Source: Chromatiaceae bacterium
GTDB taxonomy: Bacteria > Pseudomonadota > Gammaproteobacteria > Chromatiales > Chromatiaceae
Length of the DNA: 64,000 bases
Direction: 5' to 3'
Assembly: GCA_013426805.1 (NCBI GenBank)
Contig: JACDZG010000009.1
Location: forward strand, 1 to 64,000
The notes under the pieces are model-generated. The model was not told where the DNA came from and did not search any database. It saw nothing but the letters and a program-made list of their open reading frames with translations. Positions 55,236 to 64,000 of the stretch are shown here, piece after piece. The translations under genes were made by a program, and so were the position numbers. The number at the start of each line of letters is the position of its first letter. Position 1 is the first letter of the stretch.

Positions 55236-56314
55236 CGCTTGGATGCAAGCCAGTGCGTAAGGCAGTCGGCCACTTGCGATTGCGCGACCGCCAGGAGCCG
55301 CTCATGAGCGGGGACGACCGGCGGGCGGGCGGTCAGGCGCCCGGCGGCGTCCAGTGCCTGCCGGGCCAGGGGCAGGGCGGCGGTGAGGGTGCCGTGGTCC
55401 GTCTCGAACCGGGCGCGATCCCGGTAGAACCAGGCGGCCAGGTCGTCGATGCGGGCGCGTTGCTGGGCGCGCTGGGCGGCGGCGGCCTCGCGTTGGCGCT
55501 CGCGGGTTTCCCAGTCGGCGGCGGCCGCGGCCGTCGTGAGATCGCGCTGGTAGGCGTCGTCGACCGCGGTGAGCAGATGGGCGCGGATGCGCTCGGTGGT
55601 CACCTGCTGGGTGGCGGCGGTCTGTGCGACGATGATCCGCGTGTTCCAGTGCATGTAACCAAGGATGCCGGCCCCCACCAGCAGCAAGGCCGCGAAGAGC
55701 CCGCCGATGCCCCAGCCGAGCCTGCGCCAATCGCGCGCCTGGCGTTGGCGCAGGTGTGCCAGTTCGTCCTTGAGTTGCAGCACCAGGATCTCGATCCGGT
55801 CGTCGCTCGCCGCCTTGTGGCGCAGGTGGTTGGCGGCGCGCAGGCGCTCGACATAGGCGTGTTGCCGGGCGCGGCGCTCGGCCTGGTAGGCGGCGGGGTC
55901 CGGGTGCGGAGGAGCGTCCGCGCGGGTGTGGGGCAGGTCGAGTGCGTCCGGTTGCTGGTCGCGCGTGCAGCCCGGCTCGACCTCGATGAACCAGGTGCGC
56001 TTGCCGTGGCGGAGCGCGTAGAGGAGCTCGAACTGGGTGTAGGAACAGGGTCCCCATTCCGGGTCCGGCCAGGGGCGCGCGGGATCATTACAGGGCGGCG
56101 GCTCGGCGCCGTAGGCCAGGCCGACCAATTGGAAGACGCCCTCGCAGCCGTCGATCTGCTGCTCCAGCCAGGCCCGCAGTTCGCCGTACCCGGTGGGGAA
56201 GTCGTCCTCGATCACGGTGTCGAAGCCCAGCCGGCGCAGGGTGTCGGCGACCAGGCGCCGGGCACCGCGCAGTTCGCTGCTGACGGCGGAGACGAACAGG
56301 CGCGGGCGGTTCAT
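55236..56314 (-). pseudogene. DUF4062 membrane protein, C-terminally truncated
   Basis: Open to 54917, but only the part to about 55236 is family-like. DUF4062 (TIR-like) domain at residues 1-110: LFVSAVSSELRGARRLVADT, LEQQIDGCEGVFQLVGLAYG, YTQFELLYALRHGKRTWFIE. A coiled coil follows (DDRIEILVLQLKDELAHLRQ), a membrane helix at about 200-222 (GIGGLFAALLLVGAGILGYM), then a TPR-like start (AWFYRDRARFETDHGTLTAA). The remaining codons are antisense to DUF1828. DUF4062 proteins often act in nucleotide-sensing or defence; this one has lost its sensor or effector end. Confidence 0.75.
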
Positions 56315-56470
56315 CGTGAAACCGGGAACAGACCATGGTTAGCCGCGACTGTGCAGGCAAGTCGGCGGTGCCGTCAAGGTCTTCACATCCCCCGACCCGC
56401 GCGGATCGGTGCCGCCGGCTAACCCATGCACGCCATTCTCCGCGCGCGACGCGGGGTCCGGGAATCGCCG

Positions 56471-56491
56471 GTAGGGTCCGCTGCGCGGACC
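56471..56491. repeat. Single GGTCCGC hairpin arm
   Basis: GTAGGGTCCGCTGCGCGGAC followed by C, matching one arm of the element A core (7390-7410) with one change. Upstream of the 15-bp array. Confidence 0.65.
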
Positions 56492-56499
56492 GATCCCGC

Positions 56500-56619
56500 G
56501 CGACCCCATCCCAAGCGACCCCATCCCGCGCGACCCCATCCCAAGCGACCCCATCCCAAGCGACCCCATCCCAAGCGACCCCATCCCAAGCAACCCCATC
56601 CCGCGCGTCCCCACCCGAA
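56500..56619. repeat. 15-bp tandem array, 8 units
   Basis: Eight consecutive units of GCGACCCCATCCCAA; units 2, 7 and 8 vary (CCCGC ends, GCAACC, GCGTCCCCACC). Read on the minus strand each unit gives the pentapeptide MGSLG-like series in an open but unsupported frame. Possibly an expanded minisatellite. Confidence 0.88.
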
Positions 56620-56691
56620 GAACAAAGAACGTTCGGCGCCGCGTACGCAATCGGGTTTGCTGCGCAACCAGGAGTTGACGACGGGCCGAGG

Positions 56692-57009
56692 TCACAACCG
56701 CGTTTCAAGGTCGGACGGTTCCGGCTGGTCGGCGAGCAAGCGCTTCAGCCGCTCGATCTCGGCCAAGGCTTCGTTCTTGGCGGCTCGCTCCTGTTCCGTA
56801 TCCGCTTGCGCCTGTGCCTTGGCCGCTCGCTCCTGCTCCGCGTCCGCCCGCGCCTGCTCGACCTCCGCGCGCAGGTCGTCGAACTCGCGTTGGATGCTCT
56901 GCTGTTCGCGCAGATACTCCTGCCGCGCCTGGTAGGCATGGTAGGCGTGTTCTTTCTCGGAGAAGGCCTTCAGGGTGTTCATGGCGCGCCTCATCTCTTG
57001 GGTCTGCAT
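56692..57009 (-). pseudogene. Rpn-family C-terminal fragment
   Basis: 105 codons from MQTQEMRRAMNTLKAFSEKE through a long coiled coil (QQSIQREFDDLRAEVEQARA, EIERLKRLLADQPEPSDLE). Same tail as at 3950-4277, here without the frameshift. The preceding codons LPAW-type are partly present, but no nuclease domain lies upstream, where palindromic repeats begin at 57049. A stand-alone coiled-coil product from the ATG is possible. Confidence 0.72.
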
Positions 57010-57048
57010 CCACGCGGGCAGTCAATGCCATTAAGTTAAGCCATTCTG

Positions 57049-57149
57049 GCTCCCACGCTCCTGCGTGGGAGCACGTGCGGGCGCTCCGCGTCCGGCGCCA
57101 AGACCGGACGCGGAGCGCCCGCCCGGCATTCCCACGCGGAGCGTGGGAA
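57049..57149. repeat. Compound palindromic repeat
   Basis: Hairpin GCTCCCACGCTCCTGCGTGG (57049-57072), a large inverted repeat of GCGGGCGCTCCGCGTCCGG around CGCCAAGA (57077-57122), then TTCCCACGCGGAGCGTGGGA (57129-57149). Related to the repeat in hsdS at 53459-53587. Confidence 0.82.
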
Positions 57150-57158
57150 CGAGACCTC

Positions 57159-57223
57159 TAGGGTCCGCTGTGCGGACCGACGACCGTGCCGATCGCACGG
57201 TGGCGGGGTTAATGACCAAGGCC
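57159..57223. repeat. Right half of element A
   Basis: 65 bases aligning with 7391-7455 of element A at about 90 percent identity by eye: one GGTCCGC hairpin, CGACGACCGTGC, then the outer end TTAATGACCAAGGCC. The left half is missing, replaced by the CCCACGC palindrome. Confidence 0.8.
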
Positions 57224-57283
57224 AACGCCGACAATCTACTCAGTAAGGCCCACACACCGAAATCCCCACGTCGAAGTAAGACC

Positions 57284-57679
57284 ATGTTCGCCATCCACCC
57301 CCAACTCCTCGCTGACTGCCATGCCTTGGGGCGGCTGCCCGCGACCCATTTGTTGTTGCACAAGAACGCCGCCGTGCCCTGGTGCATCCTGGTTCCGGAG
57401 ACGGATCTGGCAAACCTGTTGGACTTGCCCGTCGCCCAGCGCGACGCGGTGCTGGCGGACTGCAAGCGGGTCAGCGATTATCTGGTGGGTCCGCTTGGCT
57501 GCACCAGGGTCAACGTCGCCTGGATCGGTAATCTGGTGTCGCAGTTGCACATCCATCTGATTGGACGGAACCCGGCGGACGCGTGCTGGCCTAAACCGGT
57601 CTGGGGCCACCTGGAGCGGACCTGTGACTACAGTCCGGCGCAGATCGCGGCGATTCGCACCGGAATCTGCGGGGCCTGA
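57284..57679 (+). CDS. HIT family protein
   Basis: 131 residues from MFAIHPQLLADCHAL (57284). Histidine-triad nucleotide hydrolase: HLLLHKNAAVPWCILVPE, then NVAWIGNLVSQLHIHLIGR with the HxHxH-type QLHIH and its nucleotidyl-accepting histidine. C-terminal WPKPVWGHL is typical of this subgroup. Cleaves nucleoside phosphoramidates or dinucleotides; substrate unknown. Confidence 0.9.
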   Translation: MFAIHPQLLADCHALGRLPATHLLLHKNAAVPWCILVPETDLANLLDLPVAQRDAVLADCKRVSDYLVGPLGCTRVNVAWIGNLVSQLHIHLIGRNPADACWPKPVWGHLERTCDYSPAQIAAIRTGICGA

Positions 57680-57815
57680 ACCCGGAGGCGGGCGGACCGA
57701 GCGCTTTACCGGTTGCGAAATCCGCTCCATCGCGCAAACTTGCCCTATATATGATCAAAACCGCGCGCCCCACGAGGCGACGGGACCTCTACCGACCAAC
57801 CAGACGGAGCCCCCG

Positions 57816-58385
57816 ATGACCGATCCGGATCAGAAACAGCCTGGTGAGACGCCAGTCGACAAGATGGTGAAAGCCTACGAGGAAATGCTCAAGCACACCC
57901 AGGAGACCCTGGGGCAGGCCGGGCAGGAGACTGTCCCCCGCTTCCGGGAGTTACTGGAGACGGCGCGGGACAATATGGTGGAACTGGGCGAGTTGACCCG
58001 GGAAGAGGCCAATAAGGTCTCTGAGTATCTGCGCCGGGACGTCGAGGATGCCGCGACCTATATCGCCGAGACCGGCCGGAACATCCATGACTGGTGGCGC
58101 TTCGACCTCGAGTTGATGGAGCAGCGGATGATGGATCTGTTCGCGCGGGCGGCGGACCAGACCAGCCTGCAACTCGCTCAGTGGGCGGAGAACGCCCGCC
58201 AGTTCAGCCTGTATCAGGCCGGCGAGGTCACCGGCCCCGGTACTCTGGTGTGCGACCGGTGCGGGGCCGAGACTCACTTCGTGCAGGCCGGACGCATCCC
58301 GCCGTGCGCCGACTGCGGCGGCACGGCATTCAAGCGCAAGGAGCAGACCGCGGGGACCGAGGCGTCCGGATCGTCCGAGCCGTGA
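57816..58385 (+). CDS. DUF1451 zinc-ribbon protein (YbeL-like)
   Basis: 189 residues from MTDPDQKQPGETP (57816). A helical N-terminal part (DKMVKAYEEMLKHTQETLGQ, EEANKVSEYLRRDVEDAATY, MDLFARAADQTSLQLAQWAE) precedes a C-terminal zinc ribbon: TLVCDRCGAETHF, PPCADCGGTAF. Length and plan match YbeL-like proteins of gammaproteobacteria (function unknown). It lies 136 bases after the HIT gene and 78 bases before the riboswitch. Confidence 0.88.
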   Translation: MTDPDQKQPGETPVDKMVKAYEEMLKHTQETLGQAGQETVPRFRELLETARDNMVELGELTREEANKVSEYLRRDVEDAATYIAETGRNIHDWWRFDLELMEQRMMDLFARAADQTSLQLAQWAENARQFSLYQAGEVTGPGTLVCDRCGAETHFVQAGRIPPCADCGGTAFKRKEQTAGTEASGSSEP

Positions 58386-58462
58386 GTCCGGGTCCGGGGT
58401 GAGGCGTCAGCCGGCGCTGGAAATTCAATCACGGCGCCCGTATAGTCACGGCTCGCGTCATG

Positions 58463-58738
58463 CCCCGCGGGAGAGACCGGACCTTCAGCTACGATCAATT
58501 TCGTTGAGTTTGCTGTAAGGCCCGGCGCCGAAGGCGCAACACCGCCCGGAATCGCTCAGGCAACAGGGACCGTGGGGCTCAAGACCGACTCTGGAGAGCG
58601 GTTGCCGTCTGCCCGTCAGACCGCAACCCACCGATGGGGCAGCCGGCCCCGCGTGACCGATCTGCTGCGCGGGTGCGTTTTGCCCCGTCAAGCGGGGCGC
58701 TTCACGCCGAGCCGCAAACTCTCAGGTCCAGGACAGAG
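58463..58738 (+). ncRNA. Tandem glycine riboswitch
   Basis: Two glycine aptamers before gcvT. Aptamer 1 (58463-58577): P1 is CCCCGCGG with CCGTGGGG (8 pairs, one G-U); GGGAGAGA, GCGCCGAAGGCGCAACACC and CGCTCAGGCAACAGGGACC are the conserved core. Aptamer 2 (58589-58738): P1 is CTCTG with CAGAG; GGAGAGCGG, CACCGATGGGGCAG, AAACTCTCAGGTCCAGGACA. Tandem glycine riboswitches switch on glycine cleavage genes when glycine is abundant. The expression platform should lie between 58739 and the gcvT ribosome site at about 58821. Confidence 0.9.
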
Positions 58739-58832
58739 GGGCGAAGCCGCGGGTCCCCAGTGGCCCTCGGCACCGTGCTGTCGCGTCGTTTCGATCCTCG
58801 CGGCGGCTCCGCCTGATCTTGAGGAGAGTCGA

Positions 58833-59924
58833 ATGGGATTGCGTACCCCCTTGTTTGCCGAGCATGAGCGGCTCAATGCCCGCATCGTGCCATTCGGCGG
58901 TTGGGACATGCCGCTGCACTATGGTTCCCAGCTCGAAGAACACCATGCGGTGCGTCGCCATGCCGGGATCTTCGACGTTTCCCACATGCAGCCGGTGGAT
59001 ATCACAGGCTCCGGTGCCGGCGCGTTTCTGCGTCGGCTCCTGGCGAATGACGTGGTGAAGCTCAAGGACCCCGGCAAGGCGCTCTACAGTTGCATGCTCA
59101 ACGATCAGGGCGGAGTCGTGGATGACCTGATCTGCTATTTTCGGGGTCCCGAGCGCTATCGCCTGGTGGTCAACGCCGGCACCGCGGATAAAGATCTCGA
59201 CTGGATGCAGGCGCATGCGGCCGGGTTTGATGTGCACATCGACCGTCGCCGTGACTTGGCGATGATCGCCATTCAGGGACCGCAAGCGCGTGCGCTCGCC
59301 GCCCCACTGCTGCCTGCCGACTGCCGCGACGCGGCCCTCGCCATTGCCCCTTTTTTTGCCGCCGATGGGGCGCGCTGGTTCGTCGGCCGCACGGGGTATA
59401 CCGGTGAGGACGGCTTCGAGGTCATACTCCCGGCCGACGAGGCTCCGGGTCTGTGGCAGGGCCTGATTGCCGCCGGGATTCAGCCCTGCGGCCTGGGTGC
59501 GCGTGACACGCTGCGGCTGGAGGCCGGCATGAACCTCTACGGCCAGGACATGGACGAGACGGTTGGCCCCCTGGAGTCCGGTCTGGGCTGGACCATCGCC
59601 TGGGAGCCCTTGGAGCGTCAGTTCATCGGTCGCGAGGCCTTGGTTGCGCTGCGCGACAACCCGGCGCGACGCGACTTCGTGGGACTGTTGCTGACCGGGC
59701 GGGGGGTGTTGCGCGGCCACCAACAGGTCTTGAGCGAAGGGCGCGTGGTCGGCGAGATCACCTCCGGCGGCTTTGCGCCGACCCTGGAGCGCTCGATCGC
59801 GCTGGCGCGGGTCGCGCCCGGGCTTGGTGCGACCTGTGCGGTCGACATCCGCGGCAAGGCCGTGCCGGTGCGGGTGGTCAAGACCACCTTCGTGCGCCAC
59901 GGCAAGCCGGCCCAGGCACTTTAG
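58833..59924 (+). CDS. gcvT: Glycine cleavage T protein (aminomethyltransferase)
   Basis: 363 residues from [14 protein letters not shown], with GAGGAG before the ATG. Transfers the methylene carbon of glycine to tetrahydrofolate, releasing ammonia. Typical blocks: [34 protein letters not shown], catalytic Asp region [59 protein letters not shown] and [20 protein letters not shown]. First gene after the riboswitch; gcvH follows at 70 bases. Confidence 0.95.
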   Translation: MGLRTPLFAEHERLNARIVPFGGWDMPLHYGSQLEEHHAVRRHAGIFDVSHMQPVDITGSGAGAFLRRLLANDVVKLKDPGKALYSCMLNDQGGVVDDLICYFRGPERYRLVVNAGTADKDLDWMQAHAAGFDVHIDRRRDLAMIAIQGPQARALAAPLLPADCRDAALAIAPFFAADGARWFVGRTGYTGEDGFEVILPADEAPGLWQGLIAAGIQPCGLGARDTLRLEAGMNLYGQDMDETVGPLESGLGWTIAWEPLERQFIGREALVALRDNPARRDFVGLLLTGRGVLRGHQQVLSEGRVVGEITSGGFAPTLERSIALARVAPGLGATCAVDIRGKAVPVRVVKTTFVRHGKPAQAL

Positions 59925-59994
59925 GCGACTCGACAGAGATTGCCTTGTATTTACAGCGAAGGCCGGCCCTGCCGGCCCCTACCGGGAGAGAACC

Positions 59995-60387
59995 ATGAGC
60001 GCAGTCCACGCTGACCTTCATTACACCAAGACTCACGAGTGGGTGAAGGTCCATGGCGACGGTACCGCCACGGTCGGCATTACCGACCATGCCCAAGAGG
60101 CGCTGGGCGACATCGTCTTCGTTGAGCCCCCGGACCTCGGCCGGCAGGTAGATGTCGGCGACGGCTGCGCCGTGGTCGAATCGGTGAAGGCGGCCTCCGA
60201 TATTTATGCCCCGTTGGCGGGTGAGGTGGTCGCGGTCAATACCGCACTTGCCGACACACCGGAACTCATCAACGAGAGTGCTTACGGGGACGGCTGGATC
60301 TTCACCCTGCGCATCGCCGATGCGGGTGCCGTCGACGGTTTGCTCGATGCCGCCGGCTATCAGGCGGTGCTGGACGCGGAGGCCTGA
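59995..60387 (+). CDS. gcvH: Glycine cleavage H protein
   Basis: 130 residues from [16 protein letters not shown]. The lipoyl carrier shuttling the aminomethyl group between P, T and L proteins. The lipoylated lysine is Lys65 in [34 protein letters not shown] and [16 protein letters not shown] are typical. Its leader contains a GGCCGGCCCTGCCGGCCCC hairpin ending at the ribosome site, a possible translation control. Confidence 0.95.
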   Translation: MSAVHADLHYTKTHEWVKVHGDGTATVGITDHAQEALGDIVFVEPPDLGRQVDVGDGCAVVESVKAASDIYAPLAGEVVAVNTALADTPELINESAYGDGWIFTLRIADAGAVDGLLDAAGYQAVLDAEA

Positions 60388-60394
60388 GTCCGCC

Positions 60395-61807
60395 ATGCCC
60401 TTCGTACCCCATACCGACGAAGACGTGGCCGCGATGCTCGGCGCGATCGGCGTCGCCACCATCGACGACCTGTTCGACGAGATTCCGCGCGAACTGCGCA
60501 TCGGCGAACTCGCCGCCATTCCCGCGGGGATGGCTGAAATGGACATCACCCGGTTGATGCAGGCCCGCGCCCGTGCCGACGGCCAGCCACTCTGCTTTAT
60601 CGGCGCCGGGGCCTATGACCACCACATTCCGGCGGCGGTATGGCAGATCGCTTCCCGCGGTGAGTTCTACAGTGCCTATACACCGTATCAAGCGGAGGCG
60701 AGCCAGGGCACCTTGCAACTGCTCTACGAATTCCAGTCGATGATGACGGCGCTGACCGCGCTCGACGTGTCGAATGCCTCACTGTACGACGGGGCCTCGG
60801 CGCTGGCGGAGGCGGTGCTGATGGCGGTGCGTGCCAACCGCAAGACCAAGTCGAATCGCGTGCTGGTCCCGCGTGCCCTGCATCCGGCCTATCGGCGGGT
60901 GTTGCGCGGGATCGTCGAATCTCAGGGGATCGAGGTCATCGAGGCCCCCTTCGACCGCCAGGGCGGGCAGACCCCGGCCGCGGCGCTGGACGCCCTGGTC
61001 GGTGACGGCGGTTTCGCCGCGATCGTCATCAATCAGCCGAATTTTTTCGGCATCATCGAAGAGGTGGATGTGCTGACCGATTGGGCCCACGCTCAGGGAG
61101 CGCTGGCCATCGCCGTGGTGAATCCGATTGCCATGGCGCTGCTCAAGGCGCCGGGTGAATGGGGCGCGGTCGGTCCCGAGCGGGGTGCGGACATCGCCTG
61201 CGGCGAAGCCCAGCCGTTGGGGATGCCGCTGTCCTCCGGCGGGCCCTACGCGGGCTTTCTGTGCTGTAAAAAGGACCTGGTACGCCAGATGCCGGGGCGG
61301 ATCGTCGGGCGCACCCTGGATCTGGAGGGTAAACCCGGCTTCACCCTGACACTCCAGGCGCGGGAGCAGCATATCCGCCGCGGCAAGGCGACCTCCAACA
61401 TTTGCACCAATCAGGGGTTGCTGGTCACCGCCGCCACCATTCATCTGGCGCTGCTGGGGACGGCGGGTCTGGAGCGGGTAGCCGCGGCTTGTCACGCCAA
61501 TACCCGCCGGCTCGCGGCCTTGCTGTGCGAGATCCCGGGAGTAGAACCCCGGTTCGACCGCCCCATGTTCCACGAACAAGTGCTGCGCCTGCCCGCCCCG
61601 ACCGCGGACTTGTTGCGTGCACTAGCCGCCCACGGTGTGCTGGGCGGATTCGATCTGGGTCCGGATTATCCGGATCTGGACCCGGCACTCCTGGTCTGTG
61701 CGACCGAGTTGCGGACCGAGGAGGAAATGCAGCGTTACGTGACGACACTGGCTCGGGTGATCGCCGCCAGGACTCAGGCGAAATGCCCGGTGGAGCCGAA
61801 GATCTAG
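60395..61807 (+). CDS. gcvPA: Glycine dehydrogenase (decarboxylating) subunit 1
   Basis: 470 residues, 7 bases after gcvH. The N-terminal half of glycine decarboxylase as a separate protein; pairs with gcvPB to form the P protein. Landmarks: [84 protein letters not shown], and QEQHIRR-type [20 protein letters not shown]. The PLP-binding lysine is in the partner subunit. Split P subunits are found in many non-enteric bacteria. Confidence 0.94.
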   Translation: MPFVPHTDEDVAAMLGAIGVATIDDLFDEIPRELRIGELAAIPAGMAEMDITRLMQARARADGQPLCFIGAGAYDHHIPAAVWQIASRGEFYSAYTPYQAEASQGTLQLLYEFQSMMTALTALDVSNASLYDGASALAEAVLMAVRANRKTKSNRVLVPRALHPAYRRVLRGIVESQGIEVIEAPFDRQGGQTPAAALDALVGDGGFAAIVINQPNFFGIIEEVDVLTDWAHAQGALAIAVVNPIAMALLKAPGEWGAVGPERGADIACGEAQPLGMPLSSGGPYAGFLCCKKDLVRQMPGRIVGRTLDLEGKPGFTLTLQAREQHIRRGKATSNICTNQGLLVTAATIHLALLGTAGLERVAAACHANTRRLAALLCEIPGVEPRFDRPMFHEQVLRLPAPTADLLRALAAHGVLGGFDLGPDYPDLDPALLVCATELRTEEEMQRYVTTLARVIAARTQAKCPVEPKI

Positions 61808-61955
61808 TGGCGAGTCGATCGGCTGGCGGTGAGAGATCATCACCACCCATCGCCGCGGTCTGCCCCGGCACCCGTCGACTCGCGCTCTGCTGTCCGTTAC
61901 ATGCGCCCTGCGATTGATGACCCGCCAACAACCCAACCACCACTGGAGATGACAT

Positions 61956-62453
61956 ATGGCCAAGACCGCTCTGCAAGGTAATCCCGTCAGCCTGTCCGGC
62001 GACCTGCCCGCCGTCGGCAGCGAGGCACCCGACTTTCAGCTGGTTGCCAAAGACCTGGGTGACAAGACCCTGGCCGACTTCGCCGGGAAGAAGAAGCTGC
62101 TGAACATCGTCCCGAGCCTGGACACCGGCGTCTGCGCCGCATCGACCAAGAAGTTCAACGAGGCCATGGCCGGCAAGACCGACGCGGTCGCACTGGTCAT
62201 CTCGGCCGACTTGCCGTTCGCCATGGGCCGCTTCTGTGACGCCGAGGGCATCACCAATGTCGTCAGTCTGTCCATGATGCGCTCGCACAACTTCGCAAAG
62301 GACTATGGTGTGCTGATCACCGATGGGCCGCTCGCCGGCATCACTGCCCGCGCTGTCGTGGTGCTCGCTGCCGACAACAAGGTCGTCTATACGCAGTTGG
62401 TCCCGGAGATCACCCAGGAGCCCGACTACGACGCGGCACTGGCCGCGCTCTAG
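61956..62453 (+). CDS. tpx: Thiol peroxidase
   Basis: 165 residues. Atypical 2-Cys peroxiredoxin reducing hydroperoxides: peroxidatic Cys60 in [16 protein letters not shown] and resolving Cys94 in [13 protein letters not shown], matching Cys61/Cys95 of E. coli Tpx. The ending [18 protein letters not shown] is standard. It lies between the two halves of glycine decarboxylase, 148 bases after gcvPA and 94 before gcvPB, so it may be read from the riboswitch-controlled operon or its own promoter. Confidence 0.95.
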   Translation: MAKTALQGNPVSLSGDLPAVGSEAPDFQLVAKDLGDKTLADFAGKKKLLNIVPSLDTGVCAASTKKFNEAMAGKTDAVALVISADLPFAMGRFCDAEGITNVVSLSMMRSHNFAKDYGVLITDGPLAGITARAVVVLAADNKVVYTQLVPEITQEPDYDAALAAL

Positions 62454-62547
62454 TCATTCGCGGGATCGGTGAGGCCAATGGGCCTCATCCGGTCCTGCCA
62501 CGTCCTGTGGTCTGCGCAGTACCCAACCGAACCGAATTAAGCCGCAC

Positions 62548-64000
62548 ATGCTGATCCAAGAACAATCCCGACCCGGCCGCCGTGCCGTCGCCCAGGCGCC
62601 GCTCTATTCCGCAGAGGTGTCCGATATTCCGGCCGGCGCTCGGCGCCTGGTCCCGCTGGTGTTGCCGGAGGTCTCGGAGCTGCAGGCAGTGCGTCACTAC
62701 ACCCGGCTGTCGCAGAAGAACTTCTCCATCGACACCCATTTCTATCCGCTGGGTTCCTGTACCATGAAGTACAACCCGCGGGCCTGCAATACGCTGGCGA
62801 TGCTGCCGGGCTTGCTGGCGCGTCACCCGGCGGCCCCGGACAGCCACGGCCAAGGGCTGCTGGCCTGTCTATTCGAACTGCAGGAGATGCTCAAGGAGGT
62901 CACGGGGATGCACGCGGTGTCCCTGGCGCCATCCGCCGGGGCACAGGGCGAGTTCGCGGGTGTCGCCATGATTCGCGCCTACCATCGCGCCCGCAACGAT
63001 AGCGCCCGCACCGAGATCCTGGTGCCGGACGCCGCCCACGGGACCAATCCCGCGTCGGCGGTGATGTGCGGGTTCGTGGCGCGGGAGATCCCGACGGGGC
63101 CGAACGGGGACGTCGACATCGCGGCCTTGCGTGAGGCGGTTGGCCCCCAGACCGCGGGCATTATGCTCACCAACCCAAGCACGGTCGGCGTCTTTGACCG
63201 CAGTATTCAGGAGATCGCGGGCATCGTCCACGCGGCCGGGGGGCTGCTCTACTATGACGGGGCCAACCTCAACGCCATCCTGGGCAAGGTGCGGCCTGGT
63301 GACATGGGCTTCGACGTCATCCATATGAACCTGCACAAGACTTTTTCCACCCCCCATGGCGGCGGCGGTCCAGGTGCCGGTCCGGTGGGTGTGTCCAAAC
63401 GCCTGGAGCCCTTTTTGCCGGTGCCGCTGGTCGTCCAGTCCGGCGATGACTATCGCTGGGTGAGTGAACGCGAGCGGCCTCAGTCCATCGGCCGGCTGAC
63501 CGCCTTCGGGGGCAACATGGGCATCCTGCTGCGTGCCTATGTCTATGCGCGGATGCTTGGGCGTGAGGGTATGAAGCGGGTCTCCGAATTCTCGACACTC
63601 AATGCCAATTATCTGATGACCCGACTGAAAGCGGCGGGATTCGATGCCGCCTACCCGCAACGGCGCGCCAGCCACGAATTCATCATCACCATGAAACGCG
63701 AGGCGCGCGACCTGGGCGTCAACGCCATGGACTTCGCCAAGCGCCTGCTCGATTATGGCTTCCATGCCCCAACCACCTATTTCCCGCTGCTGGTGCCGGA
63801 ATGTCTGTTGATCGAGCCGACCGAGACCGAAACCAAGGAAGAACTCGACGACTTCGTTGCCGCGCTGGTTGCCATTCGCGAGGAGGCGAGAACCAACCCG
63901 GACCTGGTGAAAGGCGCCCCCCACACCATGCCGGTGCGCCGACTCGACGACGTGCGCGCGGCGCGTCAATTGGATCTGGCGTGGCGGCCGTCCGCTAACT
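62548..64000 (+). CDS. gcvPB: Glycine dehydrogenase subunit 2 (cut at window edge)
   Basis: 484 codons to the window end without a stop, so nearly complete (family about 480-500). C-terminal half of glycine decarboxylase, carrying the PLP lysine (Lys264) in [18 protein letters not shown]. Other blocks: [68 protein letters not shown], and HEFIITMK with FAPTTYFPL-like [16 protein letters not shown]. Begins 94 bases after tpx. Confidence 0.94.
   Translation, partial: MLIQEQSRPGRRAVAQAPLYSAEVSDIPAGARRLVPLVLPEVSELQAVRHYTRLSQKNFSIDTHFYPLGSCTMKYNPRACNTLAMLPGLLARHPAAPDSHGQGLLACLFELQEMLKEVTGMHAVSLAPSAGAQGEFAGVAMIRAYHRARNDSARTEILVPDAAHGTNPASAVMCGFVAREIPTGPNGDVDIAALREAVGPQTAGIMLTNPSTVGVFDRSIQEIAGIVHAAGGLLYYDGANLNAILGKVRPGDMGFDVIHMNLHKTFSTPHGGGGPGAGPVGVSKRLEPFLPVPLVVQSGDDYRWVSERERPQSIGRLTAFGGNMGILLRAYVYARMLGREGMKRVSEFSTLNANYLMTRLKAAGFDAAYPQRRASHEFIITMKREARDLGVNAMDFAKRLLDYGFHAPTTYFPLLVPECLLIEPTETETKEELDDFVAALVAIREEARTNPDLVKGAPHTMPVRRLDDVRAARQLDLAWRPSAN

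Noticed and set aside
55019-56422. 467-codon plus-strand frame
   Set aside because: Antisense to the DUF4062 gene and fused out of frame to DUF1828 codons.
56500-56619. Tandem array considered as CRISPR or iteron origin
   Set aside because: Units are head-to-tail without spacers, and no replication gene is near.

Overview
The window is high-G+C gammaproteobacterial chromosome. Gene content and protein style (UbiD next to a 2Fe-2S flavin reductase, a long GlnE, split glycine decarboxylase subunits, many degraded toxin-antitoxin and Rpn-type fragments, palindromic intergenic repeats) best suit a purple sulfur bacterium of the Chromatiaceae type. That is an inference from composition and family resemblance. 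No rRNA, tRNA, photosynthesis or sulfur-oxidation gene is present to prove it.

Layout. 1-8.6 kb is an accessory scrap zone: a frameshifted IS66 transposase, an Rpn/PD-(D/E)XK-like protein, DUF433/DUF5615, TumE/TumA and HigB/HigA-like toxin-antitoxin pairs, several gene remnants, and a group II intron whose 3' part has been replaced by two palindromic elements. 8.8-12.8 kb carries a large family 2 glycosyltransferase and an RTX repeat protein. 13.5-19.4 kb is a compact five-gene minus-strand operon: TPR protein, J-like protein, GrpE-like protein, Hsp70 and zinc-ribbon protein. 19.4-28.7 kb holds an HlyD/TolC-like export pair without a visible pump, a two-domain META protein, small conserved genes, a TerB-like protein, a dihydrolipoyl-dehydrogenase-type enzyme and a methyltransferase framed by two nearly identical 124-bp elements. 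28.7-40.7 kb is mostly core metabolism (IlvE, GlnE, YeaD, an iron-sulfur flavin reductase, UbiD, pterin dehydratase), plus a partly deleted tandem duplication of Rap1a-like and glycine-zipper lipoprotein genes and an RRM protein.

41.4-49 kb is a one-carbon/pterin neighbourhood: pyruvate formate-lyase and its activase, beta-RFAP synthase, a CitG-like protein, formaldehyde-activating enzyme (Fae) and PabB. RFAP synthase uses p-aminobenzoate, the PabB-pathway product, in the first committed step of methanopterin synthesis, and Fae loads formaldehyde onto that cofactor. 49-57 kb has a hybrid histidine kinase, a PIN/NYN-like protein and a wrecked type I restriction locus: HsdM has lost its SAM-binding motif, and HsdS is reduced to a remnant followed by a DUF6978/DUF1828 pair. 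A truncated DUF4062 protein and several repeats follow. 57.3-64 kb has a HIT protein, a DUF1451 zinc-ribbon protein and the glycine cleavage operon gcvT-gcvH-gcvPA-tpx-gcvPB behind a tandem glycine riboswitch. gcvPB runs off the right edge.

The signals most worth following are the modular palindromic elements (a shared outer inverted repeat with interchangeable cores, at several loci, one supplying a stop codon and two flanking a methyltransferase gene), the self-contained Hsp70 operon with a J-like protein lacking HPD, and the Fae/RFAP-synthase/PabB cluster next to pyruvate formate-lyase.
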